Positions 56,523 to 64,000 of a stretch of DNA of 64,000 nt are shown piece after piece. This stretch comes from Planctomyces sp. (GTDB lineage Bacteria; Planctomycetota; Planctomycetia; Planctomycetales; Planctomycetaceae), in contig JAEUIH010000019.1 of assembly GCA_016795105.1 (NCBI GenBank), positions 40,082-104,081 of the forward strand. Reading direction: 5' to 3'. The first letter of the stretch is position 1, and each line of letters opens with the position of its first letter. A model generated the notes under the pieces. The model did not search any database, was not told the DNA's origin, and saw only the letters and a list, made by a program, of their open reading frames with translations. Made by a program: the position numbers and the translations under genes.

Positions 56523-58187
56523 TCAGGGGCCCAGCACAAACATGCCCAGGATTATGGCCACCAAACCAGCACAACCAGCCGTGGACATGACAGGACTGAC
56601 GTAACGCAGCCCCTCAGATTCTGTCATGCCCGACATTCTGGTGATGACAAGAAACCCACTGTCATTCATCCATGGAAACGGTTTCGATCCGCAGCCAACC
56701 GCCAGCGCTACCCAGAGTGGATCAACACCTGCGGCTCCTGACGTGACAATCCCGCCAAAGATTCCCGCCGAAGTCATCATCGCCACCGTTGCTGATCCCT
56801 GTGCTGTGCGGACGGCGGCAGTGACAAGAAACGAAGCGATCACGATTATCAGTGGAGACGACATCGGCAGGTCTCCGAGAGACTCAGCGATCGAGGTTTG
56901 CTGCAGGATTGCCCCGAAAGCTCCGCCAGCCGCCGTGACCAGAATGATGGTCCCTGCCCCAGTGATGGCTGTTTGAAGATGTGATGCGATTGCATCGCGG
57001 CCCGGTCGTTGAAATCGAACCCATGTCACGATCGAACAGACCGCGCCGATCATAATTGCTGTGCTCTTTTCGCAGCATGTATGAAGAGTTTCGCTGACTG
57101 CTGTGCCGAGACGAACAGGGCCGATCGACCAGCTTCGAGTGTCTGAGTCAAAGCCCGCATCCAGGGTCATCTGCAGAATCGGCAGGAAAACCGGAAGCAG
57201 TGCTTCGATGATCCCCGGCATAGATTTGGGGGATTCGTCTGACTGTTGGATTTGACGGACGACCTGTTCATCAGGGGGTACAAGCATAGCCCGCTGGTTG
57301 ATCCAGAACGCAAGGGCCAGGCCTGTAGCAGATCCGAACAGACCGACAAGTGTTCCGCCAATGACCATGGAAAGCATGGGCACCTGAAACGCTTCTGCGA
57401 TTAGAAGGGGACCCGGTGTCGGGGGCACCAGACTGTGAGCCATTGTTCCACCAACGACAATGGAAAGAACCGACAACAGGTAGTTTCGCTTTGTCTTTCG
57501 AAACAGGGCAATTCCCAGCGGCATCATGAGCAGGAAGACTGTGTCGAAAAACACCGGGATTGCCAGAGTAAAGCCGCTGACGGCGAACGCGAAGGGAGCA
57601 CCACGTTCGCCAAATCGTTCGAGAGTCGAGGTGACGATTCGATCGGCGGAACCGCTTTGCAGCATCGCTGTGCCGATGATCGATGCGGCTGCGATCAGGA
57701 TGGCAAGCTTTCCGCATGCATTTCCCAAAGCTTCGGATACTCGTTGAGTCGCCGGCTGTCGGGCAAGTTTGAGACCACCTTCAAGCCTGCTGGTCGGGAC
57801 GATCAGATAATCGCCGCTTCCGCCGGCCTGACCGATGCCCTTCCACAGAAAGTCGATTGCACGTTCGCTGCCAGACGCCAGTAGAAATTGTCCGCTGACG
57901 TCTGTGGAGACGAGTCGGAACTCACTGGTCTGCGGAACAGTCTCTCCTGAGATTCCGAGCAGACTCCAGGATTGCTGGGTGTTAATCTCCTGTGTCGAAG
58001 TCAGGACGAATCCGCCGTCCGCAGCCGATTGGATCCGAACAGGCACCGAATATTGAATGGACTGGGATCGCAGGATCAGTTCAGGCGGAGTCAGGGTTGA
58101 GACGATGAGGGCAGCGAGCACGAGAGCCACGAACGCATGAAGTCGCAGCAACAGAATACCGCCGATCACGAAGATCAGCCCGACCAA
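56523..58187 (-). CDS. GntP family permease with large N-terminal insertion
   Basis: This 554-residue protein is about 100 residues longer than ordinary GntP permeases. The first two helices (about 3-35) are followed by a soluble beta-rich insertion (about 40-150, SQSIQYSVPVRIQSAADGGFVLTSTQ...), and then the standard GntP body resumes at ALGNACGKLAILIAAASIIGTAMLQSGSADRIV. Later landmarks include FFDTVFLLMMPLGIALF, MAHSLVPPTPGPLLIAEAF and GCGSKPFPWMNDSGF. The family carries gluconate-like acids by proton symport. Being next to the esterase-glycosidase gene, uptake of a released uronic acid is a possible role. The insertion faces the periplasm or cytoplasm depending on topology. Confidence 0.85.
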   Translation of the reverse strand: MVGLIFVIGGILLLRLHAFVALVLAALIVSTLTPPELILRSQSIQYSVPVRIQSAADGGFVLTSTQEINTQQSWSLLGISGETVPQTSEFRLVSTDVSGQFLLASGSERAIDFLWKGIGQAGGSGDYLIVPTSRLEGGLKLARQPATQRVSEALGNACGKLAILIAAASIIGTAMLQSGSADRIVTSTLERFGERGAPFAFAVSGFTLAIPVFFDTVFLLMMPLGIALFRKTKRNYLLSVLSIVVGGTMAHSLVPPTPGPLLIAEAFQVPMLSMVIGGTLVGLFGSATGLALAFWINQRAMLVPPDEQVVRQIQQSDESPKSMPGIIEALLPVFLPILQMTLDAGFDSDTRSWSIGPVRLGTAVSETLHTCCEKSTAIMIGAVCSIVTWVRFQRPGRDAIASHLQTAITGAGTIILVTAAGGAFGAILQQTSIAESLGDLPMSSPLIIVIASFLVTAAVRTAQGSATVAMMTSAGIFGGIVTSGAAGVDPLWVALAVGCGSKPFPWMNDSGFLVITRMSGMTESEGLRYVSPVMSTAGCAGLVAIILGMFVLGP

Positions 58188-58210
58188 AAGGATGAATGCG
58201 ATCGTTGTGC

Positions 58211-59332
58211 TCAGGATGGAAGTCCTTCGTTGAGAGGCTGAAGGTCCGCAGGAATGAAGAAGCCATCTTCGCGAATCAGTTCGCCATCAAACCAGATTTC
58301 ACCGCCTCCATAGTCGGCTCGCTGAATCAGGACGAGGTCCCAGTGGACCCGGCTGCGATTTCCATTGTCAGCTTCCTCGTAAGCATTTCCGGGAGTCAAG
58401 TGAAATGAGCCTCCGATTTTTTCATCGAACAGGGTATCAAGCATCGGGTGCAGAATGCGGTTGTTTGTGCCAAACGACCACTCACCGATGTAACGGGCTC
58501 CTTCATCGGAATCCAGAATCAGATTGAGTCGATCCGGCGCATTTCTGCAGGTTGCATTGACAATCTTCCCGTTGACGAATTCAAATCGAATTCCCTCAAA
58601 CACAACCCCCTGATAGCGGGAAGCTGTGTTGAATGTGATCACGCCGTTGACACTGTCTCTCACCGGAGCTGTGAAACACTCTCCGTCAGGAATGTTTGAC
58701 TCTCCGGCACACGGAATCACGGGGATATCTTTGATGGAGAACGTAAGATCTGTCCCGGGCGCCGTAATTCGAACCTGGTCAGCGGCCAGCATGCGTTTCT
58801 TCAGTGGTTGGAGATCCGCCGACATTTTTGCATAGTCCGCTGTGCAGACATCAAAATAAAAGTCTTCAAAGTCATCACAGCTGCGACCGGCAGCCTGAGC
58901 AAACGAAGGCGTTGGATATCGAAGCACGACCCAGCGTGTCTTTGGAACTCGAATATCGATGTGGACTGGCTGCCACCAGTGTTTCTGATACAAGTCCATT
59001 CGCTCTGCAGTCACATCTGCGAACTCGTTGGAGTTCGCAGCTCCTCGGATCCCAATATAGGCATCAACCTCACTCATCGCCGCAGCTTCAAACCTTGCGG
59101 GAAGCGACATGCTCTCTTCGGTGGCGTTCTTATAAAGACTGCGAAGGATCTGATTGGACTTCCATGAAACCAGTGGAGTGGCGCCAAGTCGATAGACTTC
59201 ATCGATCAGTCGACAGACAAGGCTGGGGTCCGGGAGGTCAAATGCTTCGATCAGCACTTTTTGTCCGCTTTGAAGGCGACAGCTGTGGTGGATCAGAGTT
59301 TGAGCCAGTTTGTCGATCCGGTGGTCACGCAT
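58211..59332 (-). CDS. M29 family metallo-aminopeptidase
   Basis: The start ATG 59332 gives 373 residues; sequence upstream in the frame is not family-like. M29 (aminopeptidase T/PepS) landmarks are HSCRLQSGQKVLIEAFDLPDPSLV, SNIPDGECFTAPVRDSVNGVITFN (metal-binding Glu), YIGEWSFGTN (Glu), and GNAYEEADNGNRSRVHWDLVLIQ (His and Asp). The metal set is complete by eye. These are dinuclear cytosolic exopeptidases. It lies 23 nt upstream of the permease gene in the same direction, so cotranscription is likely. Confidence 0.92.
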   Translation of the reverse strand: MRDHRIDKLAQTLIHHSCRLQSGQKVLIEAFDLPDPSLVCRLIDEVYRLGATPLVSWKSNQILRSLYKNATEESMSLPARFEAAAMSEVDAYIGIRGAANSNEFADVTAERMDLYQKHWWQPVHIDIRVPKTRWVVLRYPTPSFAQAAGRSCDDFEDFYFDVCTADYAKMSADLQPLKKRMLAADQVRITAPGTDLTFSIKDIPVIPCAGESNIPDGECFTAPVRDSVNGVITFNTASRYQGVVFEGIRFEFVNGKIVNATCRNAPDRLNLILDSDEGARYIGEWSFGTNNRILHPMLDTLFDEKIGGSFHLTPGNAYEEADNGNRSRVHWDLVLIQRADYGGGEIWFDGELIREDGFFIPADLQPLNEGLPS

Positions 59333-59759
59333 GGAAGCCAATCCCTTTCTGAGGAGAAGTTCTGGGAGTGAAGCGTATGAAACGGGTCCGATTCTCTCAA
59401 TGCACACGCGTCCTGGACTGAGGAACTCAGGCCAAAACGACTGCTCAGGGTTTTTTCAGAGGATTGAATTTTCCGGTGCGAATGTCAGCTCTCTATTGCG
59501 AAAAGTGTGCGGGGGTGTGACAATTCGACGAGGAACAGCCGCTCCGGCTTTGAAACAGGGAAGGATCCAGAAAATGAGCTGGACCGCTGATTTTGGAAGA
59601 GACAGTCTTCGATGGATCAGAACGTTCGACGTCCGGTTTCATGACAGACATTTTGCTCACGGTCGAGACGATGTTGGTGGCCAAAACCTTGTTGAGCAAC
59701 ATCATGGCGGCTCGATGTCAGCGACTGGTTCATATCTGAAGGCTGGTCAGGTACTCATC
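59333..59759. other. Interval between divergent aminopeptidase and PDZ-protein genes
   Basis: This 427-nt gap should contain promoters for both divergent genes. An open frame continues upstream of the PDZ protein start, with an alternative ATG at 59575, but its translation (Arg/His-rich, no signal peptide) is unlike a secreted protein. I therefore regard it as non-coding leader. No clear -10/-35 or riboswitch was identified. Confidence 0.4.
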
Positions 59760-60935
59760 ATGGGACTGCGGACAAAAACGGTTACTTTTCGGGCGATGTG
59801 CAGTGCTGCGTTTTGCACAGTCGCTCTTTCTGCAGCAGCAGTGCGTGTAGCGGCCGCAGCACCCGTTGCAGGGGACACGGTGGTCGAAACCCAGGAATCT
59901 GATGTTTCTCAGGTTCAGTCTCAGGTTCAGTCTCAGGTTCAGTCTCAGGTTCAGTCTCAGGCGAGTCTTCAATTAGCTCCGTTGCTGGAACGGCTGACGG
60001 ATCGTCAGTTTAGTGTTCGACAGGACGCAATTCGAGAATTGACGAACGTTGGGGTGGAGGATGTTGCAAAGATTGGGGAAGCGGCGAGTACATGTCGTGA
60101 TGCTGAAGTTGCGGGGCGACTTGTTCAGCTGTTGGAAACATTACTGATCTCGGGGGACGACGCCAAATCCGCGGCCGCCGCTGAAGCTTTGGAGCGTGCG
60201 GCGAGCAGTGAACGATGGATGGTGGCCGAGTCTGCTGCTGGTGTTCTCGACCGCAACTGGGAACGCAGGATTCTGGTCAGTACTCGTGAACTGAGCCAAC
60301 TTGGAGTTGCTTTTACTCCCTCTGATCCATCAACCCTCTGGGGCGGAGATGTCAACGGAATCGATAATGTCCCGCTGGGTGCCATTCCGTTTGATCGAGA
60401 AAGTCTTCAGATCAACATCAGCAAGACGTGGACGGGTGGTGAGCGTGGGATTGAGCTTTTGAAGCGGCTTGGTCCGCTGGCAGGAGCTCAGAGGATCGGC
60501 GGCGTGCGGATGATTGTCTACCTGATTGACGGACATCCTCTCAAAGAGACCGAAATCGATCAGATTCGTGGGGCATTCCCGGAAGCACGAGTTCAGGCTC
60601 GAGGTCGAGTCTGTCTTGGGATCACGAACAATATTTTCGTATCCGATGAGCAGGGTTGTCGGGTCGGAGAGGTTCGTCCCGGGACATCTGCTCATTCTGC
60701 CGGAATTCAGGAGAACGACCTGATTACTCATCTGGAAGACATGCCAGTTCGGGATTTTGATCACCTTGTGGAGTCACTTCGAAAGTATGATGTTGGAGAT
60801 CGGGTACGGATGCGAGTTCAGCGCCAAAACTCAGCGTTGAGGAATCGGCTGCGTTTTCAGATTCCAATTGAAGATCCTCGGGAATCGGACGCAAAGGAAC
60901 TGGAAATCGAGGTTGAGCTGAAAGGCTGGAATTGA
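59760..60935 (+). CDS. Exported PDZ-domain protein with Q-V-Q-S repeats
   Basis: Started at ATG 59760 (391 residues) it begins MGLRTKTVTFRAMCSAAFCT with a signal peptide ending about AAAA. Directly after comes a low-complexity QVQSQVQSQVQS run encoded by about four 12-bp GTTCAGTCTCAG units (59911-59960). Residues about 65-165 are helical with HEAT-like spacing (LTDRQFSVRQDAIRELTNVG; DDAKSAAAAEALERAAS). The C-terminal 110 residues carry a PDZ domain: CRVGEVRPGTSAHSAGIQENDLITHLEDMPVRDFDHLVESL. No protease triad is present. A periplasmic protein-binding role is inferred; partners are unknown. Confidence 0.75.
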   Translation: MGLRTKTVTFRAMCSAAFCTVALSAAAVRVAAAAPVAGDTVVETQESDVSQVQSQVQSQVQSQVQSQASLQLAPLLERLTDRQFSVRQDAIRELTNVGVEDVAKIGEAASTCRDAEVAGRLVQLLETLLISGDDAKSAAAAEALERAASSERWMVAESAAGVLDRNWERRILVSTRELSQLGVAFTPSDPSTLWGGDVNGIDNVPLGAIPFDRESLQINISKTWTGGERGIELLKRLGPLAGAQRIGGVRMIVYLIDGHPLKETEIDQIRGAFPEARVQARGRVCLGITNNIFVSDEQGCRVGEVRPGTSAHSAGIQENDLITHLEDMPVRDFDHLVESLRKYDVGDRVRMRVQRQNSALRNRLRFQIPIEDPRESDAKELEIEVELKGWN

Positions 60936-61082
60936 TTTCGAGGAGTTTCCTGTTGTTAGGATTGAGAACTTGGGGATTCACGGACAATTTGGGGCGAGTT
61001 GGGGTTTCTCCATAGGTAGCGTTGCGTTCTAATCGCATTCACTCTTTTGGTATATCGTGGTCCTGTTGATGACGAGCAGGCC

Positions 61083-62855
61083 ATGCCGGAGACACCCGGC
61101 TTCAGGGAATGGAACATGACGGTAGCCACTCGACAGCGGTTGCTCGTGTTTGGACAGGCGGGAGAAGCAGCTCAGACTCTGCTTGATGCCGCTGGCCAGG
61201 TCGCAGATGTTTCGCAGTTCGCTGCGAGCACTCCGATGACAGCTGCAGACACCCTTTCGACAGGCAGTCCTTTGCAGGACGCCCCTTCTGCACTGCTCTT
61301 TGTTGGAGATTCTGCGCGCAGGTTCGCGGATCTTCAATGGAGTTCTCTTGGGTTGCTGGATGCGATTTCCGATGGCATTGTTGTTCTTGATGAACGCCAG
61401 TGTATTCTGTGGCACAATGGCCCGTTTGCGACCATGATTGGGCTGGTGGACAACATTTGCGGCAGTTCACTGAGCGACGTTCTCGGACTTTCTGAGCAGG
61501 AACGAGCTGCGGTTTCCACGATGACAACCTTTGGCAGCCGAGTCGGGGCGAATCGCCATTTCGTCAGGGTTGCGAATCGAACCTGGCTGGGATTGAGGGC
61601 TTCACGTTGTGATCTTGCTGTACCCGGAGGAAAAAAGGCGGTCTGTGCGATGACCGTTCGGGATGTCACGGTTGAGATTCTGGAACGTCAGAAGCAGGAA
61701 GCTATCTACAAAGCCGGACTCGAGCTTGGGAACCTGACCCCGGATGACGTCACCGGAATGTCGCACGATGATCGAATTACTCTGCTGAAAGAGAACATCC
61801 TGCACTTCACGGAGGAGATTCTGGGGTACGATACGTTTGAGATTCGATTGCTGAATCCGGAGACTGAAGAGCTGGTTCCATTGCTGGAATTTGGGATGGA
61901 TCCGGAGGCGGCTGCCAGACAGTTGTTTGCAAGACCGGAGGGGAATGGAGTCACCGGTTTTGTTGCTCACAGTGGCAGCAGTTATCTGTGCCACGACACG
62001 AAGAATGACGTTCGATACCTGTGTGGAGCAGCAGATGCTCGCAGCTCACTCACGGTCCCGCTGATGTTGCACGATAAAGTGCTGGGGACGTTTAACGTGG
62101 AGAGCCCGGGGACGTTGTCATTTGATGAACGTGACCTTGAATTTCTGGCTTTGTTCGGGCGGGTTGTCGCGAATGCGTTGAATCAGCTGCAGCTTCTGGT
62201 TGCTGAAAAAGTGACGACAGCGACTGCCAGTTCGGATCGATTGCGACGGGAGCTCTCAGAACCAACTGACGAAATCCTGCGCGACGCGACCTGGATCATG
62301 GAACGTTACATTGGTCACGACCCTGACGTTTTCGATGGTCTTCAGCGAATTGTTGCAGCAACTCGCAGAATCAGCGGCCAGGTAGAAGAGGTGTCTCAGT
62401 CTGCAGCGCCGGCAACCGGACTACCGTCCGGAACACCGCCCCGTGCTCCTCGACCAGCGCTCGTAGGTAAGAGGATTCTCGTTGTAGACAGCGAACCGAT
62501 TGCCCGCGAAGACGCTCATACTCTGCTTGGACAGATGGGATGTCGAGTGGAGGCGGTTTCCAGTGGAAAAGATGCATCGCTGATGGTCCGCTCACATTTC
62601 TATGATGTTGTGCTGACGGATATCAGGCTGCCGGATATGAATGGATATGAGTGTTTTCGGGAGCTCAGGAAAATCAACAGCCATTTGCCGATCATCATGA
62701 TGACCGGGTTTGGCTACGACCCTGCTCACTCGATTGTGAATGCCCGAAAAGAAGGCTTAAAGGCTGTGCTGTATAAGCCCTTTCGAAGAGGGCAAATGCT
62801 GGACGAAGTTGAAAAGGCAGTGACAACGCCGCCGTCCACTGACGGTGGCCAGTAA
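61083..62855 (+). CDS. PAS-GAF-REC signalling protein without kinase domain
   Basis: The start is uncertain: ATG 61083 (590 residues) is used, ATG 61116 is an alternative. Domains from the N-terminus: a short REC-like or divergent module (VATRQRLLVFGQAGEAAQTLLDAA), PAS (about 95-215), GAF (about 235-385; ERDLEFLALFGRVVANALNQL). A helical segment resembles a histidine-kinase dimerisation domain but has no phospho-His. Finally there is a full REC domain (about 455-580; ILVVDSEP, phospho-acceptor Asp in VVLTDIRLPDMNGYE, T in MMTGFG, K in LYKPF). No HATPase domain is present, so it must receive phosphate from another kinase. It precedes a secreted-protein gene by 12 nt. Confidence 0.85.
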   Translation: MPETPGFREWNMTVATRQRLLVFGQAGEAAQTLLDAAGQVADVSQFAASTPMTAADTLSTGSPLQDAPSALLFVGDSARRFADLQWSSLGLLDAISDGIVVLDERQCILWHNGPFATMIGLVDNICGSSLSDVLGLSEQERAAVSTMTTFGSRVGANRHFVRVANRTWLGLRASRCDLAVPGGKKAVCAMTVRDVTVEILERQKQEAIYKAGLELGNLTPDDVTGMSHDDRITLLKENILHFTEEILGYDTFEIRLLNPETEELVPLLEFGMDPEAAARQLFARPEGNGVTGFVAHSGSSYLCHDTKNDVRYLCGAADARSSLTVPLMLHDKVLGTFNVESPGTLSFDERDLEFLALFGRVVANALNQLQLLVAEKVTTATASSDRLRRELSEPTDEILRDATWIMERYIGHDPDVFDGLQRIVAATRRISGQVEEVSQSAAPATGLPSGTPPRAPRPALVGKRILVVDSEPIAREDAHTLLGQMGCRVEAVSSGKDASLMVRSHFYDVVLTDIRLPDMNGYECFRELRKINSHLPIIMMTGFGYDPAHSIVNARKEGLKAVLYKPFRRGQMLDEVEKAVTTPPSTDGGQ

Positions 62856-62867
62856 GGAGCGCCCTGA

Positions 62868-63593
62868 GTGAAGATTCTTTGGCCCGTTCAGTGTGTGTTG
62901 GTCATTGCCGTTTTCTCGATCTGCCTGCAACAATCCGTGTGTGCGCAGGGGGCTCGCGATAAGGATCGCGACAAAGATCGAGATAGGAAAGACCAGCCGA
63001 CCGAACGACAGCTCGAAGCAAGAGCAACTGAGGCTGAGGAATCGCTGCTGACAGAATACATGGAGATCGCTTCAGAGTACTACAAGCAGGGGCAGAAGGA
63101 TAAGTCTCTGGAGATCCTCGGCCGCATCGAACGTATCAATCCGAATGCGCAGGGGCTCAAGCAGAAAGCTCAGATCATTCGTGAAGAAATCATGCAGGCG
63201 AATGGGCTTGATGTGGAAATTGAAACGAATCGGGGCTGGGGAAATCCAGTTGCAGAAGTTGAAGAGGGAAAACCATTTCGGATCACGGCCGCAGGTGACT
63301 ATAAGATTACTCTCACCGGAACTGTCTCGGTAACGGGATTGTCCACCTCTGATCCTTCAAAGGATCATGCGCCCGAAGCTCCTTTCGGTGCATTGGTCGG
63401 AATGGTGATGACGGATGGTACAGCAGGACAGCCATTCCCGATCGGAGCTCAGGCTGAAGTCGTACCAAAGAAGTCCGGGGTTCTGTACCTCCGCCCCAAC
63501 GTTCCAACCGCTGCAAAATGTTCCGGAACGCTGAAAGCTCACCTCAGCGGAAATTTGAAATCACTCACCCCCGCCAGCCGCCGTTCTCCCTGA
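62868..63593 (+). CDS. Small secreted protein with helical and beta-sandwich parts
   Basis: This 241-residue protein starts at GTG 62868 with a good AAGGAG box spanning the previous stop codon. A signal peptide (MKILWPVQCVLVIAVFSICLQQSVCAQ) is followed by a charged RDKDRDKDRDRKDQ repeat. A helical pair with TPR-like spacing (ESLLTEYMEIASEYYKQGQKDKSLEILGRIERINPNAQ) comes next. The C-terminal 115 residues are beta-rich (GKPFRITAAGDYKITLTGTVSVTGL ... SGVLYLRPNVP), reminiscent of carbohydrate-binding beta-sandwiches, but this is uncertain. It is cotranscribed with the PAS-GAF-REC gene. Function is unknown. Confidence 0.7.
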   Translation: MKILWPVQCVLVIAVFSICLQQSVCAQGARDKDRDKDRDRKDQPTERQLEARATEAEESLLTEYMEIASEYYKQGQKDKSLEILGRIERINPNAQGLKQKAQIIREEIMQANGLDVEIETNRGWGNPVAEVEEGKPFRITAAGDYKITLTGTVSVTGLSTSDPSKDHAPEAPFGALVGMVMTDGTAGQPFPIGAQAEVVPKKSGVLYLRPNVPTAAKCSGTLKAHLSGNLKSLTPASRRSP

Positions 63594-63602
63594 GTTTCAC
63601 CC

Positions 63603-63799
<197 letters not shown>

Positions 63800-64000
63800 A
63801 GAGCGGCAGTGGGGTCTTTGTCGTCCAGCAGATTCAGGGAGGCCAGCAGATTGGGGAGGTCGCAGGCAGGGCTGCGGTTTAACCACGGAATACGCGGACC
63901 ACACGGATGGCTGAGTGGCTTGGGGTTTGAATTTCAAGTGCAGGCCGGGGTGGCAGTTTAACGACGAAAGAGCGGCAGTGGGATGCGGGGGAAATTGGGT
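63800..64000. repeat. Fragments of dispersed repeats at the window end
   Basis: GTCCAGCAGATTCAGGGAGG and CCAGCAGATTGGGGAGG (63828-63865) match the repeat units at 28004-28055. AAAGAGCGGCAGTGGG occurs twice (63798-63813 and 63967-63982), about 169 bp apart, suggesting another tandem unit cut by the window end. No gene is supported. Confidence 0.6.

Overview
The window reads as a chromosome segment of a Planctomycetes bacterium. The reasons are a Tat-exported DUF1501 protein, a secreted sulfatase with the formylglycine motif, an ATPase carrying two DUF4332 helix-hairpin-helix domains, an FN3-like giant secreted protein, an aminomethylfuran-kinase-like gene beside his genes, weak Shine-Dalgarno signals and many dispersed palindromic repeats. 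No rRNA, tRNA, CRISPR array, phage or insertion sequence was recognised. The taxonomic call is inference from gene content only.

Layout. 1-2850: the 3' end of a giant FN3-like exported protein, converging on a small Cys-repeat secreted protein. 3392-8469: a two-gene YhaO/YhaN (SbcD/SbcC)-like module whose nuclease-fold subunit has lost its metal-binding residues. 8470-8986: non-coding DNA with an inverted-repeat element. 8987-12081 (minus): a membrane/coiled-coil protein and a DUF1501 protein. 12216-15371 (minus): a tightly overlapping GntR regulator / ABC ATPase / ABC permease / membrane acyltransferase operon. 15613-17058: an SRPBCC protein and a family 4 uracil-DNA glycosylase, then a 217-bp tandem duplication. 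17532-20135 (minus): a conserved hypothetical and a GntP permease. 20187-27230 (minus): a second degenerate-SbcD / SbcC-like module, fused to DUF4332 domains and followed 9 nt later by an MMPL/RND exporter. 27389-29300: a DgkA-type kinase and two tandem repeat arrays.

29312-34936: a small-protein/nucleotidyltransferase pair, a sulfatase, a SprT-like protein and RecQ (the last two overlap). 34930-41096 (minus): a heavy-metal efflux set of CzcA/CusA-type pump, adaptor and two His/Cys-rich exported proteins. 41327-44470 (minus): amino-acid-kinase-like protein, HisG, HisI and CorA. 44668-49688: a stand-alone ketoacyl synthase, a TrkA-type RCK protein, CutC, a cysteine-cluster protein, a DUF5009-type membrane acyltransferase and a small lipoprotein. 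49844-53989: a DUF1499 protein and CpaF-TadB-TadC. 54111-59332: a glucuronoyl-esterase-like protein fused to a glycoside-hydrolase-like domain, a GntP-type permease with a large insertion, and an M29 aminopeptidase. 59760-63593: a PDZ protein, a PAS-GAF-REC protein lacking a kinase ATPase, and a small secreted protein. The window ends in a second copy of the inverted-repeat element.

The most unusual content is the pair of paralogous SbcCD-like modules 14 kb apart. In both, the Mre11/SbcD-like partner keeps the fold landmarks but lacks the catalytic Asp/His/Asn set, while the SMC-like ATPase keeps Walker A, signature and Walker B. One ATPase has a predicted membrane hairpin inside its coiled coil. 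The other carries two DUF4332 domains and is in an apparent operon with a membrane exporter. This suggests a non-nucleolytic, possibly membrane-linked DNA-handling system rather than conventional SbcCD repair.
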